Origin: Acanthaster planci
Taxonomy: Eukaryota > Echinodermata > Asteroidea > Valvatida > Acanthasteridae
Length of the DNA: 64,000 bases
Reading direction: 5' to 3'
NCBI RefSeq assembly: GCF_001949145.1
Contig: NW_019091606.1
Coordinates: forward strand, 146,133 to 210,132
A model generated the notes under the pieces. It searched no databases. It was not told the DNA's origin and saw only the letters and a program-made list of their open reading frames with translations. Position numbers and translations under genes: made by a program. Shown here one piece after another: positions 1-13,366 of this stretch (its first letter is position 1; each line of letters begins with the position of its first letter).

Positions 1-388
1 CATTCGCATCGAATAATTTACATTCGTTTGAAAACTAGCTGGCATCATTTTTATCCACCCAGGCTGAGTTTTGGATTTTAACATTTCTTCTTGCTCTGTC
101 ATTTATACATTGTGTTTCCTTTTTGTTTTTCGACTGATGCAAGTTAAATTATAATGCAAGAGATCCTTCCTGTTGGGTGCAGGTCTTTCTTTACCAGCAG
201 CTTTCTTTCCCGTCTTCGATAATTTTGATCTTCACGCTTTGTAAATCACAAGGTTCTGCCGCAAAAGAGAAAACTGCACAGTGTGCCCTGGTTCCCCGAC
301 CCCCCCCCAACTCATCGCAACTCGGTTCCGCCAGAAATGAAACGGAGATGATACGGCGCTCCTCTCCCTGATTGCGCCGGCCACTTAC

Positions 389-518
389 CGGGCCTCTTCA
401 AAGTGCCGGATTCCCGTCCAGAATGCAGAGAAGCAGGACAGCGAACGCCGGTCCCATGCAGTGATTACCCGATGAGTGAAGCCTACTTCATACACTTCGC
501 AGGGGCAGTCATTGTTTG
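389..518 (-). CDS. Unassigned candidate internal exon
   Basis: A 130-nt open stretch lies between a possible acceptor (TGTACTTTCAAG) and a strong donor (CG then GTAAGTGG). The only open frame reads NNDCPCEVYEVGFTHRVITA and on to SAFWTGIRHFEEA, with a CPC motif and a third cysteine, and looks protein-like. I do not recognise the family. If real it belongs to a minus-strand gene whose other exons lie left of the window or are unseen. It could also be chance. Confidence 0.3.
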
Positions 519-1304
519 CTTGAAAGTACACGTACATGTATATGGCAAGCAATGGACATGCAGCAACACCGCGATGATCAATTTATTTCCTTCAAGAAGA
601 GGTCATCAGTGGCAACCCTACAGCAGTTACGAAATGAGGGGGGGGGGTGCAAAAGAGAGGTGGAACCGCGCCCATCTGGGTGTAAGTTTTTCTCTGAAAT
701 AAATCTAAATATCGAGTTGAAAGTAGACCTAAAATAGAAAAAAATGAAAGCATAAAGCACCCCTTAATAAAAAAAATTGGAAATTGTCAAGGGATTGTCA
801 CTGGCAAATCGCACGTTTGGGTATCCTTTAATTTACGAGTTCCCATGCCGTTTTCAAGCCTTAGCAGTCGAAATCTCTGCCACGTTATCTGCACATTAAT
901 AGACAGAGCATCATTATAAAAATCCACAAGGATAAAAATTGGTATAAAAAAGACCAAATGTACGGAGAAGGGAAGACCGAGGTGGAAAGAAAATTTCTAT
1001 CACCAGAAAGGTCCAATTTGGCCATTGACAATGTGGAATAAAAATATATAAGGGACAAATGTAGAATGAACACAGTAAGAAGTCAGCACACGATAAAACA
1101 CACACTATTTAAAAATGAAAGTAAAATGGGTAAACAGTATACCCCAACAGCAGTCCCTATTGTACCATTACTCACGAGAAAAGAGAAGAAAAAGGAAAGT
1201 GATGTGGAACAACGAATTTCAACGGGTAATGTGTTCCACAAAGACGGCAACCATAGACAATGGAATTTAAAACGTAGGGGAATCTCTGAATTATCAATAC
1301 CCGT

Positions 1305-1351
1305 TAACAACAACAACAACAACAACAACAACAGCAGCAGCAACAACAACT
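1305..1351. repeat. (AAC)n microsatellite with an internal (AGC)n
   Basis: About 15 trinucleotides of AAC with a short AGCAGCAGC interruption. It produces the polyasparagine or polyleucine runs seen in translated frames, which should not be taken as protein. Confidence 0.9.
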
Positions 1352-4300
1352 GTTATCTCGTTGATTCAAGTGAGGGGAGTTATGTAGAAATAGTCAGCTG
1401 TGTCATGGTTATCTACAAAAGTAAAAAACGAGTAAAATGGTAGTCCAATGATAAAAGTACGATATTTCTGACAATAATTACGAGGTAGACTGCACTGTAG
1501 TCACGTATCCTGTTGTGCTCTTGTGCAACGCATTAATCATGTCAGCACAACGTGTGCGAATCCACAGTTACGCCCAACACGTATGTGTTTACTGGAATTT
1601 CTACATGCACTCCCCACTTTGTTGAAATCTGTTCAATAATTTTCTGGGTGAAAACGGTGTTTTGTTAAAGTATCACTGTTTTCCAGACAGAGGACTGCAG
1701 AAGATACGTATTGCATATAAATTTGACCCGGAAGTGTTGAGCGTGTCTCTTTATGATTTCCCTTCCCAAGGGACGGCCGATGCAGCAGCATGGTGCTTCA
1801 CTATTTCCCAATAAATAATGAAGTTTTCAACAGGATTCTCGAAATTAATGCACTTGCGTGGCGGCTGGCAAAATATGTGTAGACCTAACAATCCTTTCAA
1901 TGTGTCTGGCCCGGTTCGCAGAATCAGCGTTGTACAGTATCGGTAAACATAGTGGGCGTCAATAACCTCCGAGAGGCTGCGCCCGATGCATTAAAACATC
2001 ACTGTCAATTTTCTTTCATGCTTGGTCGCACCTGGAGTGATCTTGTTTTTCATTCAGGTTGACGTCTTCATACGGCTCAGAGATTCATTTCTTCCTTTCC
2101 GCTCACGACACAAGGAAACACACACACATGTTGACGAGCTTTCCACGTTTGAATGAACGTACTTTTTACTTCAGCCATGGGCTCCTCAACTATATCACTT
2201 GTTTGAAGAGCGGCAGTCGATTTTTCGGAGAGTTCATTGTGCATAAGCTTGAGAAGCAGAGGCTGCAAGCCAAATACAAAGAGTTTAAGGATTCCATTTC
2301 ATTGAATGGCTACTTTCCCACTTCAGCACACTTTTAAACATTCAGCGAGGACGTACGTCCTCAATTGATGCTCAGAATTAGAAAAAGGGACTGCGGAATT
2401 GTAATTATGGCACCCTGGATCTAATTTAGTGAATTCGATTAGGACCAATTAGGACAATTTGCAGTCTAAGTCGTTGTTCGAGGAAACCTTACTCTGCGCT
2501 TTGGCAAAAGATCAAAAGATGTGATATGTATATACACTCCAGTCCTACATCGTTTTTAAAGAAACCCGACGATGTCTTTAGCACTACATAATCAGGTAGT
2601 TCATAATCCACGTTGTTCTTCAATTGAGGCAAGGGGGGCATTGTCGATACCAGGGCTTTTGCTTAAGTCTTAATTCCAGTTGCTTTTCAAAAATTATTAT
2701 TGCAAAGCTGTGGAATATCATAACATTTCGACCTGGTATAATTACTCTACATAAAAACGAGAATCCAGTTGCTCATTTGTCGTCGAACAAATCACCGCAG
2801 GCTGTGTGTAGCCTAAACACCACTCGCCATAAATCCACCCATCCAATGACATGAATACAGAATAAGAAAGCTTTCGCCGGCCATGACAGCCGTTGTTACC
2901 ACAAAGGGTTAATTTTAGATATAACAGCAAGGAATCGCCTCATCCGGCAAGGAATGGCTCAGCCTGCCGACAATCCCGCTGCCGTTTGCTATAATGTTAT
3001 GTACTTAATCGGGTACGCCCCTAGACGGCACTCCGTCACTTGATACTGCATGCATTAGATTGTATTTACAGAGCTTCAGCATATGGGAGAGCAGAAAATG
3101 TCCAAGATGTCAGCAACGGCGGGTATACGCAGTAGAGACATGGATGGAGAACATAATTGCAAGCTCGAATATCCCATATAGACATGTAGGCCCTAGCAGC
3201 ATGCCCTTAACACTATTTTCTCAAGGACTACCGATGCAACCAGACATAGAGCAATTAATTTGAGTTTCCTTCGCATCGCTCTATGAGAAGATTACACAAA
3301 CAAACAAGGGGAGAAAAATGATTTAATTCAAGCATTAAAATTATGGGGAAGGCTTAAACTGTGGAACTTAATACCAACATCAGTGAAGCTAAAATGTGCG
3401 GTGTTTGCCCAACTGGACTTACGAGGAGAGTCCAAGAACCGGGCCCCATATTTCATTGGTCCAAGACACAGCCAGCTTGTCAGAGCCGTGCCGGTGCATG
3501 CGCAGGTAGGGGCTGCATGCAGCAGTCTCTACCACAGACTCGTACGTAATCTGTAGCCACAGCCAACATCGGAGCATTTCAGGAGGACACTGGTTAGAGG
3601 TGATCATTTAGAGGCCCACGCAGGAGTAAACCAAGGTTTGCCGCCATTTGGGGAAGAGTCCGAACTGATGATTCAGGTGGATTTATAACGACCTGCCTTA
3701 ATTAATGAAGGGTAGCCTACTTTAAGCCAAGAGAGGTGGCTGTAATTTGCTTGAGTCTGCCTTCGCGCGTCACCCGTCCTGTGTATGTCACGCCTGCATG
3801 ACAGACCTGCGCGGGTACCCTGGATTCAATATTAAAATCATTGATTTCGTAAATATTATCTCGATGTCCAACCAACCTACAAAAAATACAAATTATTATA
3901 TATGGCTCAGTTTAATGTAGGTGGGACTGCGTCATACGAGGTAAAATTGACTAGTGACCTAATAAACTGTTTTCGACATTTTTGTGGCACCATGGGATTG
4001 GATGACAAACACTGCATATTATACGCAAACCTATGGGGAACTGAAGCGGAGGCATATCAGTCGTCCCACCTAATTACATAAATTCTGTTTTCACAAAGCT
4101 CTGGGTTGACGACTTGGAATAATTTATTCCCAAATGTCAGTTTTTAAGGCTAATGAGGTAAAGTTTGGAGTTACTCTTGTTTTACAGACTGTAGACCAAA
4201 GCTCTTATATAGACAACGCGTTATGTGATGACGAGCCAGTACTTAGAAGGAAAAATAAATCGGTGTTCGACTGGTTCACCCCCATCATGCAGTGAAATTC

Positions 4301-7300
4301 ATGGCTTGTTCGTCACCGTTCGTCAAAAAAGAAGTTTCTTTTTTCGACTACAGAAGATGCATTCTACCCGCAGCATGAAGAGCAAGATGAGGCGAACCAG
4401 GGAAAAATTAATAACTTGTTCCCTCCAATTTTTCATCAGGCTCAAACATCACATTTTAATTAAGTAGCACTGACGTTTCTCTTTGAGGTCCTATGTGCCA
4501 ACGAGTACCATGCAGCATCAGATGTGACAAGCAAACAGAATCACGAATTACTTTTTAATTGGAATTGAGGTAAATGTCACACTTAATTTAGGGCTTGATA
4601 TGCCAATAAAAAAGAACCTTTTATTAACCACAGAATGTCTTTCTAGCACTAAATAATAATAATTGAAATCGGTGGAAAACGACAGCTTGGTAAGAATGAA
4701 TAGCTGTATTCTGCTTCGTCCACTCATATTTCTCTAGTGGGTTACAGTCCTCTTTTAATCCGAGGGAAACATTTTAAAAAAATCAGGCTGCACAAAAAAG
4801 TGTGTCTTTGATGCCTCAACCTTTAGTTTCCCACCTAACACATGCGTACTGCAAAGAAACATATGTAACATGTTTTTGGAAAATGAATTAAGTGAAGCAA
4901 ACACAAGATCCAACTTTCTAGGAAAATGACCGTACAGCCGGGCGAAAAAGGCCAGTTCAAACCAGACGGGCCATGATACATTTTGCAAGGTTGTTTCTGA
5001 AAGCTTCGAGTTATTGATTTTCGTAACGGTAACCAGATACACGGGTCGCTTCTGCAGGTCCCAACGCCTGCACTTTCCCGGGGAGAAGACAACGATTTCC
5101 TCGGGTAGGAGACTCCCGAGGATAAACAAGTCGAACGCGTGATTCCCGCCTTGCGTACATACACGCAGGCCACTGCACTGGCTTGAATGCTGATCAGTCT
5201 GTTAGAGCAAATGAAATGCTGAAACTGTCAAGAAGCGGCATGCCCATCGACCCTCTTGCTCAAATGTGCACTTCACTACAAACAGTGAACGAGGCACAAC
5301 GCCCCCTGCCGACGCGCCAATTCTCTTTAAAAAAAAATACAGCCTGTAAGGTTAGCCTGCAGTTTTCTATTTTGATAAACCTTTTTTGCCATCCTCATTG
5401 CATCATTGTGATAAGTCATCCATTTACGAATGAAAGTACCGGCTCATCGAGTCACAGACCGATGCATAGCATTCAGAAATAGTTTTAAAGGGGAAAATCA
5501 CTCTAAACAGCTTATTACTTGAAAGGAAAGCGTCCTGAACTGTTTTATAAAAAGGGCACAGTCATTCTAGGCTCATGAACTTGATTGGTCAGTGCCAGAT
5601 GAGTAAGCTTGAAATCCTAATTCTGATTGGCCAACTGACATTAATCGCCAAAGTCCGAAGAAGAGACTGATGCCCATGGAAGGTAGCCTCCGAATTTTCT
5701 TTTCTTGTAAGCCTTGAAACCTTATTTTTTTGTGAATGTGTGACGATCTATATGAGTTGGAAAAATGGCTGTCGTAAACGTTTCTCCCAAAAGGTTTTTC
5801 ATGAATTTGCAATCCTCCCTTGGTTATACTTGTATTTTCAGACAGTACATAACGCGGAGCCCGACTTAAAGCTATAGTTAAGTCTCGTTGTGATTCCATA
5901 ATATAGTTTAAACGTGTTTTTTTTTTCATTTTTAATCAATCGAAAAATGAGAAGTACATACCGATTTACACGATTTGCATTGTGGCTCCGTGGAAACCAG
6001 ATGTTTAATTAAGAATATCTTAAGGAAAGAAAAAGAGCAGGCCTGTAAAAACATATATTTATTATTACTCAGAATCCAATTGATTAATATCTTTATACCC
6101 ACAAGAAATCTCACGTGAAGTGACATCATTGTGCATGCTGTTAGGTGTTTGGAGTAATGCTTAAATGTCTGAGCTTTTGTTATTAACAAAACACTGAAAG
6201 AAATGAGCATTATTTAGTGGTTTAATCTCTGAGCTGTACGCAAACAAACGATGGCAAAGTGCTTAGTCAACCGGGGGAAATGGTAACAAATCGCGTATTC
6301 TGGGAACTTTGCGGCGGTGGTTTTATTCTACAGAACCAATGTAAGTCAAAATACCTGATCAGAGAAATTCACACTGTAAAACAGGCAAAAACACACACAA
6401 TATAATAGGCACGACAACGCAGAATGCCTTAGTGTATAGTATCAGTTCCCTAAACGTTTTCAAAATTGTCCCATGTTGTTGTTAAATTTCGGAAATTCCC
6501 TACGCGAGGCCCACTTGCAAGCCTCCATTACTTTGTCATCCACTACATCCAGGGCTAACAATTACGCTTATAGTGTTTAGGGTCAGTGTCAGGTTAAGAT
6601 GTGTCATCTGCACAATTGTTTTCCTCCTTTTTTTACGCATTCCTTTCACGATTAACGGGCCCTTAAGGCCTTGCCAGAGGCAGTAGACTCGTACTTAATG
6701 TAGCTGCTTAATGGATCTGACTAGCCGGTGAGGAAACCGTAAAAACCATAATTAGTCGCTGCTGACACTAAAATTTGGATAACCTTTACGCCCTCTTGTT
6801 TTGTGGCTTCTTGTTTTGTTTCTCGTTTCCGTTCTCTTTAAGCTGTACCAAGCAGTTTGACATGCACCAATACTCACGGTCATCAAGACATCACAACAGA
6901 CTCTCCGTTTTGTGTCCTAAACGGTGGGGCTACTCGTTAGTTGGTAATTGGGACTTGGATCTTGTTCTTGATCTCCACGGCTGTCGCTTCGCACAGCGCG
7001 ATTCGTGTATCACGTGGTATCAAACTTAGACTTGAAATCAAGTCGGTAATTGGCCGAGTGTATCTAATCCACCTTCCTTGCGATGCATACGCGGTGCAGT
7101 TCGGTGTGCAGTTTAATAACACGCGTGAACGGTCAGTGCAACCTCGCTCCCTGATATGCGTGTTTGCCGGTGCCCGATTAGGCCTAGCGACTTGAGCAAT
7201 CTGCAAGCCCTTGTGTACGCACTGGAATGATTGTGGGCACGGCAGTGGGGCCTCCAGACTAGAAGATCACATCCAGCCCCAAAGGCCCACATGAACAAAG

Positions 7301-7951
7301 GGAAGTGGGCCTCATTTTGTGCTTTGACATAATAAGCATGTCATTTCGACTTCTGGTAAAGGTCAGTGTTGGGCGCCATGATGGATAGTGGGTAGGAAGC
7401 TGTAACATGCATTAGTATATACATTCAGGAAGTCATTACTGTCGCCCAAATTGTTGCTTCGCGTCAGTCTGTAAAATTATGACCATTTTATCATGAATTC
7501 TGGCATCGACCTTCCATCACACGCCAGAAGCCAAAGCAAAGCGGTAACGGCTCTTAACCGATTTGAACCAAGGTTTGCCCAATTCTTTTACGTTATCTTC
7601 CGAGGACTGTATAGGACACCGTGCTGAGTCGATAAACCCCTGCACAGACGCATCGAGAAAGGTATCCTGTACGTCCAAATGAAGATTATCCGCAATCGGG
7701 GGTTTGTGATGTAGTCCAGCTGCGCCTACACCGTTACTCTTTATACATGCCCAAGTATGCCACCCCCCAAAAATCAAAAGTCTTTACTTCAAGCGACCAT
7801 TCCAAATACAAAAGGGCGCCTACTCTCTCATCCAAAATCATCCCAGCACATCAACTGCCATTCATAACTATCGAGCAAACAGTTCCGAAAAGAAAATAAC
7901 GCATGTGCGACACCAACATCAGGTACTCAGTAGGTAGAAATACATGTACAT

Positions 7952-7957
7952 TTTATT
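7952..7957 (-). promoter_or_regulatory. Candidate distal poly(A) signal AATAAA
   Basis: AATAAA on the minus strand with a downstream GT-rich element (GATGTTGGTGTCG) about 32 nt further. Base composition changes near here: AT-rich on the MYO1D side, more mixed beyond. Confidence 0.3.
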
Positions 7958-8763
7958 TGCATACCTCAAGGTGAGAATTATTGTAAGGTTTGACAATGTT
8001 TGGGTTTTCCAGTATAACAGTACAGATAAGATACACTGTATGTCAACCCATACACTGAACTAGAACTTCGATCACAGAGGGATGTGATGGGTACATAGTG
8101 TCCGCACATAACGTGCGGTATGCCTACAAATCGTTACCAGACTTTCGCGATGGAATACATGTTCCATGGCTCTGTCAATGTTAATGTCTCTTGCTTTAAG
8201 GGTGGATCGAATTTTTTGCAAAATTTCAAAAACGTTTAGGAACATTTTGGAGTTTCCATTTTAGGCGTGTGTGCGATCATGAGATTCCTTGAAATCTAAG
8301 ACTGCACCTAATTGGGACAGGGCCATACAAACGTTGTGCGCTAGTTTTCCTAACAAACTGCTATTGGATTGGACGGATACCATATCGCCCCCCGAAATAT
8401 AAAGGCTTTTCCCATCATCAAAAGAAATTTCGTGTTGTTATCAATATCTAACTACAAGACAAAAACATCTCATATCACCGAGTAACAGGAAGATCTTTAA
8501 ATCCCCTAAAAATACTTTTACCAGGTTTAACGCACAAGTACAGCTTACTTTATAATCAAACTGATTCAAAGTCTTTAGATTCTTAAAAAACTCAAAACTA
8601 AATGGGTAGAAACAGGTGCAGTATTTAACTTGTACTTGAACTTAATCAACAGTTTACGTTCTGAACTGTTATATTAAACAATAAAAAGGTATCCTTACGC
8701 ATTTACTCATGACTTTCAACGATAAAACAACAATACAAGATCTGTTTTCAATATTACATTTCG

Positions 8764-8786
8764 GAATTCGAGTTATACTCGAATTC
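8764..8786. repeat. Perfect short hairpin
   Basis: GAATTCGAG and CTCGAATTC arms with a 5-nt centre, in an AT-rich stretch. No function assigned. Confidence 0.6.
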
Positions 8787-9967
8787 GACAGAAATAAAAC
8801 AAAACAATGCATTATCAAAAAAAGAGAGCTATATTTTGGCTTGCGTCCATAACAGAATTTTTAATTCGCATGGTATGGTACTATTGGCTTTCAGGCCAAG
8901 TACTGCTCTTTTAACTTACCAAGAATTACAGCATAGTATATGTCAAATACTTCAAACATCCGTTTTTGGCATGGCACTTGAGGAACTCGAACGCATGCGA
9001 GTGAAAGGCGAGCACAATTCGTGGCTTTTCGAAGTGTGCAGAATGATACGGTTCCAGTTTTGCAAGAAGATTGCCAGACCACTGTACCTCCTGCCTGCAC
9101 GATTTTTCCTTCACAACGAGACTGTGAAATCACATGTACATCAAATCAGTACATAAATCACGCTATCCATACTACATTAAAAACATTTCTCTGTACACTA
9201 CACATGACATGCACAGTATTCAACTTAAAGGATATAATACATGCAATTTTTTATTAATCTAGATATTAACAACTTAAATTTAAGGACTTTAAATTCAGTG
9301 TTCCTGAGGCACTTTTTATTGCCTATAAAATTAAGTCCACTTAAATCTACAACTTCACTTTCTGAGGAAATCTTTTATGTAATGCATTACACAATATCGA
9401 ATGATGAAAACCATGAATTTCCTAATACAACTTCCTAAACAGCACATGATGAAACCCAATTCTTTGGCATTTTTCTTGAGGGGAAAAATCACATCACGAA
9501 GACTGTATGCAGAAGTTAAATTTGCCCTTACTTAAAAATGCAGTACACGTATTTGCAAAAGTTTATTACAATAAATGGAAACAAGAAACAAAAGTAACAA
9601 AACCTTTTTATTGTATGCTTTGGTTTGCTTAGTTTATCAAGCACAAAAAATAGGGTAAGATTTTTCAAAAAAGTAACCAACGTTCCGTCACAGAATTAAA
9701 GCAAATCTGTACTAAGGCGTTATGCTGTCAGTGACAGACAATACGTTTTGAAAAGCAGGCAAGTTTACGTGAAAGTAAGTGCGTGCCGGGAATCACAATA
9801 ATGATGGCCGTGTCCAAGTTGCATTGCTGTGGCTGCACTTGACACATGCGTCTAGGCAAACTGTATGAAGTCGGTACCCAGTGGCTTCCCTGGTTAGGCG
9901 AGTGCGCTTTACCAGCCTCCGTTTTGAGCAGGTGCACCCCCTCATCATTTTGCTGGTAGCGACGCGA

Positions 9968-10078
9968 CTGTAACGCGCGCATTTCGTAATCGTTTGTGAA
10001 CCAGCGAGGTGCAGTTCCAACTAAAGGAGCCTCTGTTGCTCGGGAAAATGCGCCCTCTCTTGGTCTAGCTCATAGGCC
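9968..10078 (+). repeat. Dispersed repeat, family A copy 1
   Basis: About 110 bp sharing blocks such as TCGTTTGTGAACCA and GCCCTCTCTTGGTC with 30813-30925. Both copies are on the plus strand. No coding content. The family is not identified. Confidence 0.65.
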
Positions 10079-10086
10079 AGCAGGTA

Positions 10087-10252
10087 AACGAGCCAGTTCG
10101 GTATTCCAACAGTGCATGCCCAAAACGAAGCGCGTGCAAGGTCGGCCTAATCAGTGCGGCCGCATGACTGTTTACACTTGCCCATGTTCATGCTTGTGTG
10201 CTTTGCTCTCGAATGACCTTGCCTCATTGAAATGCCCAACTGGCTCATTCTG
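10087..10252 (+). mobile_element. Palindromic MITE, family B copy 1
   Basis: Ends are inverted: ACGAGCCAGTTCGGTATT at the left, AATGCCCAACTGGCTCATT at the right. About 165 bp, no ORF. Directly follows the family A repeat. A diverged copy lies at 33405-33590 in the other orientation. Confidence 0.6.
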
Positions 10253-12743
10253 ACTACAAACGCATATACATGTACCGTACTCCGCCGCACCTGTAGTACT
10301 TCTTAGCATTTGAAATCTGTAATTCAGAGAGCTCAGAGCTCGCTTGGTGCCTTTTAATTATCTACAGCAAACCCCCAATGAACCTGAGTAAGCAATGTGT
10401 TATCAATACTCAATGCACATGTAGCCCCCACACACAATGAACAAAGTACCTTTTAAGGTTACATACTTAAACTTCAAACTAAAAAATCAACGTCAAAACA
10501 CCACTGAAGGCAAACACTGACGGCACTACAACGTATCCGTAAGTCAAGTGCTCTATCAATAAGTATGTGCGTAAAAATCAATGTTTGTCATTAGATTAGT
10601 CGCATTTGCTGTCATGCTATTAGTACACTAATAAAACACATCTTTAGCAGGTGCTGTAAGCTTCGCCAATTTTTACAGTCCAGGAAACTAAATAATGACA
10701 TTTCCACTAATTTTAAAGTTCAATACCAAACACAATAACGTAAAAATCAAATAGATATTAATCTACATTTCTTGAGTTGCTCAACTCTGGTTAAGTTAAA
10801 CTCCATGCAAAGTATAAATATGCGGCTGTTTTTTAATATTTGATGGCAATGGAAAATTACAATTAAATTCAGTTATAAGACTCTTCTGTACAATTCATAT
10901 AGTATTAATATTCATATAAAATTAAACGTTATTTATTCAATACATGGCATACTCTCGATTTCAAGAAGCTATTTTTAGTTATTGCGTTTATGCACACTAT
11001 TTCTTGATTTGCACTAAATGTGGTCTAATAAAATAGAGTATCTAAAAAGGTACGAAAAAGTTCGTTCTAAGATATAAAATATAAGTCAAGGCCTATTAAC
11101 ACCCATAACTTTTTCCAGTGCTGCTTTTATAAAACATTCAAGATTTGTGTTTTCAGATATTTCAAATATGCATATGAAAATTTCAGTTATACACTGTGCT
11201 CTTTTTGGATGTCAAACTTTGTACCCTCAAACATTGTTTGGTTTGTTTGCCAAAAGGAATGAATCTGCTATGTGAGTCACTGGCAATAGACAGATTCAAA
11301 AATAACAACAAAATAGCACAATTACCATAAAGATGTGTGGATTAAAATCAGGATGCTGCGATCAGATAGCCTTTTTATTCCCCCAAAAGAGCATAAATTG
11401 GAACAGTACAATGAGTGATGCTAAGCCTGACCTCATCAATGATCTGGTAGTGCGGTAGTACTGTACTATATCAAAAATTATTATAAAACAAAATGCACTG
11501 TGGGTATTAAGCAAGCCAATTTAGCGTACATCATGAGTCCAACATTTATCACCAAACCGACTTAAACAAAATACAACTGCATGTTGTAAATTGGTCATAT
11601 TCAAGTCGTTCACACGATTTCGTAAATTCCTCTTTTGCCCACTTCATGGTAGTGGACAAAGGAAAAAAGTAGAGTGGGCTTCCATCTTTAGATTTTCCCT
11701 TGTACTGTTTGTATAAAAAGTGCATGTAAGTTGAAATCTATCTTTTCAACGAACAATTTCCTTTCTCCTTGATTAAAATGTTCTAAGCACACACATATAC
11801 ATAAACCTATCAAAACCCACCATTTTGTCATTGGATTACCTACTTGCTTTTTTATCAATCAGGTCTTATAATAAAGAAAACTCTACTCTGCCAAAGTACA
11901 ATGCAATCTCTACAGGTGCAAAGACGCACACAAAACCAGCTAAAAGTACTCAAATCAAACACTATTAAACGGACAAGAAAAAAATAAAATATAAAGAGAA
12001 ATTCTCTCAAAATAAATCTCTCCTCTTTGGTCGACAACACAGTACGAAAAACATGACAAGGTGATCCTTCCCACATTCAACCACACACGACTCAAGTAAT
12101 TAAAAATCTAGAGTGTCAGATGCAACTCATCTTGCACAGCACAAAATTAAATAGGCACTGTCTATGAGCCAGGGCTACACTGCCTATGGTGGTAAAAAAA
12201 AGTGGATGGAAAGGTTAGGGCTCAGGCATAGTAAACAATCTTTTCAAATAATGTGCAAAATTCAATTGTACCTTAAGCGGGCGAAGTGCAACAATTCACG
12301 TACGTATAATACATATATGTGTTCACAACTGCAAAGCTATTCAAAACCTGACTATAAGGTTCCTGAACAATTGCACTGCCCATTACATGCTGGCACTGTG
12401 TGGTATAATCTTACCTGAGAATTCCTTCCAAAGTAGTAATAAGCCTGCAGTACATTCTGATGACATCATGTTTTGTTTGTGTGTGCTTTCCTAGGGAGCT
12501 TAAAATCTATAGTCCTTCCCTGGCCCCCATAAGCAAGTGGAAACATAAGCAAAGTGTGAGGTCTTCCACATATAGGCCTACTCGCTCAATCAGTCTGAGA
12601 CAAACTAAGCCTCCTAGGAAAGTCACCTTAACATCACAACCAGCTTAAACTGACTGCAGTTCATCCAAAGATCCATTTTAAGCAAAATGGGTGAAGGAGA
12701 ACCCAGAAGAAGTTGTAATTTAATTGCCGAGCTGGTATCTGAA

Positions 12744-12810
12744 ATTTGGCCGAGATGGCTGCACTAGTAGGCAGACGGTTTGGGGTTCGAGTCCCACAAC
12801 GGTAAGTGAC
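12744..12810 (+). repeat. tRNA-like SINE head
   Basis: TTGGCCGAGATGGCTG resembles a tRNA A box (leucine or serine type) and GGTTCGAGTCCC at 12784 is a good B box, so Pol III promoter parts are in order and spacing. It does not fold into a full cloverleaf and continues into non-tRNA sequence, so it is more likely a SINE than a tRNA gene. Confidence 0.45.
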
Positions 12811-13292
12811 TGTTTTCTGCACCAACTCTCTTACAGCACTCAGTGCACAGTGCTAAGAGCATACTGTGATCCACCTCTTGCTGGTTCTCAATCCTGGTTG
12901 GCTGAAACATGGTCATGTGGGTTCACAAATATCAACTAGTGTGTGAAATCCGCTCCAGTGTGAACTCGTCCAAGACAGATCGCACACGCATAGTTTTCAC
13001 GTACAGTGCCCCATCAGACACCATATTTAAGTTTTTTGTTGACAGTTACTGTGCCTTCAGTTATAAAACCCTGAAAAGCTCTTCTTATTTTATACTTTGG
13101 AAAGAGGTGTGCCACCAAAAACTGGCATAATTTGGTCACATAGAGCAGACTTATGCCCCCTCTGGCTCCGTTGTGACCACAAAATATTGTTGCCCCGAGG
13201 CCAAAGACCCTCCCTTGGGTGAATAGACATGTACTTATGCCTCATCATTGCCAGTCCATAGGTGCATATTAGTAAAGGGCTACAAACATACC

Positions 13293-13366
13293 CTTTAACC
13301 CTTACCCCCAAGGGTGTATGTAAAATCGTATTGAAATTGGAGGATTTGGGAGTGTTACGGTTAAAA
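13293..13366 (+). mobile_element. TTAACCC-ended short element, family C copy 1
   Basis: About 75 bp: starts TTTAACCCTTACCCCCAAGGG, has TATTGAAATTGGAGGATT in the middle, ends GTTACGGTTAAAA. Matches copies at 36771 and 42437 (inverted). The ends are inverted relative to each other and include TTAA. Confidence 0.65.

Larger units (their letters stand above)
1..7900. other. Intergenic or unrecognised sequence
   Basis: Apart from the candidate exon at 389-518 and the AAC microsatellite near 1300, I see no recognisable gene, RNA or transposon. The open frames here (for example 1066-1443 and 4755-5173) lack splice context and family motifs. The frame at 7517-7777 (minus strand) looks somewhat protein-like but is not recognised. 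Confidence 0.5.

Noticed and set aside
1066-1443. 125-codon frame with polyasparagine
   Set aside because: Caused by the AAC microsatellite; no domain or splice context.
4755-5173. Overlapping minus-strand frames of 112-124 codons
   Set aside because: Two frames over the same bases, no family motif, no conserved neighbours; length is possible by chance in this much sequence.
7517-7777. 86-codon minus-strand frame with a protein-like look
   Set aside because: No recognised motif and no clear splice sites; too weak to call.
12744-12810. A functional tRNA gene
   Set aside because: A and B boxes are present but acceptor and anticodon stems do not pair properly; a SINE head fits better.
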